A DNA stretch of 42,936 nt from Dehalococcoidia bacterium (lineage in GTDB: Bacteria; Chloroflexota; Dehalococcoidia; Lucifugimonadales; VXLM01): contig VXLM01000022.1 of assembly GCA_009841605.1 (NCBI GenBank), positions 1 to 42,936 of the forward strand. Direction: 5' to 3'. Positions 40,554 through 42,936 of the stretch are shown piece after piece. Each line of letters begins with the position of its first letter. Position 1 is the first letter of the stretch. A model generated the notes under the pieces. The model was given only the letters and a program-made list of their open reading frames with translations, made no database searches and was not told the origin of the DNA. A program made the translations under genes and the position numbers.

Positions 40554-42936
40554 ATGGAACTGAAGGAATACCAAATCTCCGCCTTGGACGCCTTCGTTCG
40601 CTGGCTGGATACGTTGAACAAGGCGCGGTCGCAATCTGAGACGGTCATTGAAACGCTGCGAGATGCCGGTGTCGACGTTCCAGACGACGTTCGCAACTAT
40701 CCGAAGAGCGCATGGCAGCAGCTGACGGATTCCGGCAACGTCGCCGGTACTGCTGGCGTGTACGTAAGCCGTAGGGACGACGCGGGGCGTCCCATTCCGC
40801 ATATCTGCTTCAAAGTGCCGACCGGCGGGGGCAAGACGCTGCTGGCCGCCGCCACTTTGGGGCGGATTCACCGTCAGACCGGCCTGACGCTGTGGATAAC
40901 CCCTACCCGCGCAATCTACGAGCAGACCAAAGCGGCGCTGAGGAGCAGAGAGCATCCCTACCGACAGATGCTGGAACGCGCCAGCGGAGGACGGGTCAAG
41001 ATGCTGGAAAAGGACGACCTGTTCACGCACGCGGATGTCGCCAACTACCTGTGCGTGATGCTGCTGATGCTGCCTGCAGCCAACCGGCAGAAGGGTAGAG
41101 AATTCCTGCGGATGTTCCGCGATTCGGGACGCTATCCCACGCTTTTCCCGGACAGCGACGACGCGCTGGGAGACGCCACGCTGCTGAACGACCATCCCGA
41201 CCTTGAGCGAGTGTCGGTCGACGGCCCGGTCAAACGCAGCCTGTTCAACGTCATCAAGATGCTGCGCCCGGTCGTGGTGCTCGACGAGGCGCACAAGGCA
41301 TACGGGGCTAAGAAACCGGAGTCGAACGAGGAGTTCGTACGCTCCGTCAATCGACTCGATCCCAGCCTTGTCATCGAGCTGTCCGCCACGCCCAACCGGG
41401 GCATCAGCAATCTGCTGGTTGACGTTACCGGCGTGGAGTTGAAGAACGAAGAGATGATTAAGCTGCCGGTGAACGTGCACTCTCTCCCAAAGGTCGATTG
41501 GCAGCACACGCTGGGGAAGGCGCACGACGAACTCGAGAAACTGGACAACGAGGCGCAGTCACTCCAACAGAGCGACGGACGCTATATTCGACCCATCGCG
41601 GTAGTGAGGGTGGAGCGCACGGGCAGAGACCAGCGGGATGGAGAGCGCATCCATGCCGAAGACGTACGGGAGTACCTGATCCAAAACATGGGCGTCTCCG
41701 CCGACGCCGTAAAGGTCAAGTCGTCTGAACTGGATGAACTGTCGGGCTTGGACCTGCTTTCGGAGTTCTCTCCCGTACGTTGGATAATCACAAAGGCCGC
41801 CCTGATGGAGGGATGGGACTGCCCCTTCGCCTATGTTCTGGTGATACTGGACAATACCAGTGCTCAGCGAGCCATCACGCAGTTGGTGGGCCGGGTAATG
41901 CGTCAGCCGTACGCCCGCCGCACAAACCGAGAGGCCCTCGATCAGTGTTACGTCTACTGCTGGAACACTGAAGTGGGCGTCGCCGTGCAGCATGTCAAGA
42001 ACGGACTGGAGCACGAGGGGCTGACGGGGCTGGGCGAGGCAGTGGTTAGCGATTCGGCGGAGTTTCACCTTGTCACCGTTCAGCGACGCGAGAAATTTCG
42101 GAACAAGGACATCTTCCTGCCAATGGTGCTGCACGATGAGGATAACGAATGGAAGGAACTGGATTACCAGCGTCACATTCTCCCCGAAATTGACTGGGAC
42201 TCCATCAAAGCCCCGAGTCCACAAGGCAGTTTCCCGGACCGCGCCAAGTGGCAGTCGGCAACGGTCGACGTTGGGGACGCGCTGCCGGTATATCACCCCG
42301 AACGCGAGCTGCACATCGACAAGACAGTGAAGATCACATGGTTTGCCCGCCGCCTGTCCGATGTAGTGCCAAATCCCTGGCAGGCAGCCCGCATCACGCA
42401 GGAACTGATAGCGAAGTTGGAGGCCGAGGGTGACACAGAAGATGATATCCATGACCGACGCACGTACCTCGCGTTTGCGTTGCGGGAATACGTGCGCGAT
42501 ACGATGGAAAACCAGGCGGAGAAGGTCTTTCACAGCAAACTCAAGAAGGGCGAAATCCGCTTTGACCTAGAGGCGGGTCAGCCAAACTTCCGCATGGTTG
42601 AGAGCTACGAAATACCCGCCAGGGTTGACGACCAGACACTGCAATACTACGGGAAAGAACTCCAGTTGAGTCTCTTTGAGCCGATATTCTCCGGGCAGTT
42701 TGACAACGACTTGGAACGCAGTTTCGCTCGCTACCTCGACGAGCAAAAGGCGCTTCACTGGTGGCACCGAGTTGCCGTCCGCCAGCGGGGGGATTACTAT
42801 CTGCGAGGCTGGAAGCAGGATCGCATCTGGCCTGACTTCGTTGCAATGGCGGGCGAAGTCCAGGGGAAACCACACGTGTTGGTCTTCGAAACGAAGGGCG
42901 AACACCTGCGCGGCAACCCGGACACCGATTACAAAC
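40554..42936 (+). CDS. res: Type III restriction endonuclease Res subunit (3' end outside the window)
   Basis: At least 794 codons, open to the window edge. Domain order is that of Res: an N-terminal SF2 helicase with Walker A PTGGGKT (residues 89-95), DEAH box (244-247) and motif III SATP. The second RecA-like domain holds LMEGWDCPFAYVL and QLVGRVMRQPYARR (motif VI). A C-terminal nuclease domain follows, where PDF (Asp761) and ETK (Glu779, Lys781) form a PD-(D/E)xK site. All catalytic motifs are intact, so restriction is probably active. It begins immediately after the mod stop. The protein would cut unmethylated DNA by ATP-driven communication between two head-to-head sites. Confidence 0.93.
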   Translation, partial: MELKEYQISALDAFVRWLDTLNKARSQSETVIETLRDAGVDVPDDVRNYPKSAWQQLTDSGNVAGTAGVYVSRRDDAGRPIPHICFKVPTGGGKTLLAAATLGRIHRQTGLTLWITPTRAIYEQTKAALRSREHPYRQMLERASGGRVKMLEKDDLFTHADVANYLCVMLLMLPAANRQKGREFLRMFRDSGRYPTLFPDSDDALGDATLLNDHPDLERVSVDGPVKRSLFNVIKMLRPVVVLDEAHKAYGAKKPESNEEFVRSVNRLDPSLVIELSATPNRGISNLLVDVTGVELKNEEMIKLPVNVHSLPKVDWQHTLGKAHDELEKLDNEAQSLQQSDGRYIRPIAVVRVERTGRDQRDGERIHAEDVREYLIQNMGVSADAVKVKSSELDELSGLDLLSEFSPVRWIITKAALMEGWDCPFAYVLVILDNTSAQRAITQLVGRVMRQPYARRTNREALDQCYVYCWNTEVGVAVQHVKNGLEHEGLTGLGEAVVSDSAEFHLVTVQRREKFRNKDIFLPMVLHDEDNEWKELDYQRHILPEIDWDSIKAPSPQGSFPDRAKWQSATVDVGDALPVYHPERELHIDKTVKITWFARRLSDVVPNPWQAARITQELIAKLEAEGDTEDDIHDRRTYLAFALREYVRDTMENQAEKVFHSKLKKGEIRFDLEAGQPNFRMVESYEIPARVDDQTLQYYGKELQLSLFEPIFSGQFDNDLERSFARYLDEQKALHWWHRVAVRQRGDYYLRGWKQDRIWPDFVAMAGEVQGKPHVLVFETKGEHLRGNPDTDYK

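Noticed and set aside
40131-41525. Minus-strand frame of 464 codons
   Set aside because: It overlaps the mod end and the Res helicase on the other strand, whose motifs are intact.

Overview
The window looks like a piece of a free-living, moderately GC-rich bacterial chromosome, most likely from the Chloroflexota (SAR202/Dehalococcoidia-like marine or aquatic lineages). This rests on gene content only: a leucine-rich-repeat lipoprotein, a collagen-like lipoprotein, a PhyH-family dioxygenase, two Gfo/Idh/MocA oxidoreductases, class A- and class C-like serine hydrolases, DUF3179 and DUF2848 proteins, and abundant GTG starts. No marker gene was placed by search, so the taxonomy is an inference. 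No prophage, complete insertion sequence or CRISPR array is visible.

Layout. 1-1886: the end of a probable FAD oxidoreductase coupled to a short FeoB. 1890-2420: a mosaic of three gene fragments (ECF sigma factor, LRR-lipoprotein leader, phytoene-dehydrogenase-like). 2559-8866: LRR lipoprotein, PhyH dioxygenase, a divergent PRPP synthetase, a cytosolic class A beta-lactamase-fold protein, a GNAT acetyltransferase and a class C-like serine hydrolase. 8850-12013: an NAD-kinase-like protein divergent from an ABC exporter. 12022-15857: an iron(III)-type ABC importer operon with a well-defined promoter. 16039-16176: a 45-residue membrane peptide gene with its own promoter and hairpin terminator. 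16410-17519: a DUF3179 gene interrupted by an in-frame TGA. 17532-20780: a VTT/DedA membrane protein and pxpA-pxpB-pxpC (5-oxoprolinase). 21034-22263: the collagen-like lipoprotein. 22614-26856: housekeeping genes (IscA-type protein, rpsT, lexA, HNH nuclease, CvpA, UppP, ThpR). 27306-29401: a translationally coupled FIST-PHP pair. 29425-37404: an amino-acid-type binding protein, two Gfo/Idh proteins, RadC, DUF2848, a GH10-like glycosidase, tRNA-Pro(UGG) and a second VTT protein. 37452-42936: a GSA-aminotransferase-like enzyme divergent from a type III restriction-modification system whose res gene runs off the end.

The most striking observation is the DUF3179 gene. Its in-frame TGA falls exactly on the first cysteine of the family's CPLC motif. 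It is followed 21 nt later by a perfect 8-bp hairpin with a GGU loop, the geometry of a bacterial SECIS element. I read it as a selenoprotein (Sec126, a UxxC redox motif), not a pseudogene.

Two themes connect several genes. One is iron: FeoB, the fbpABC-type importer and the IscA carrier. The other is carbohydrate and amino-acid scavenging: Gfo/Idh, GH10-like, DUF2848, pxpABC and the type I binding protein. The right end is a restriction-modification locus whose specificity domain has a visibly different base composition from its flanks.
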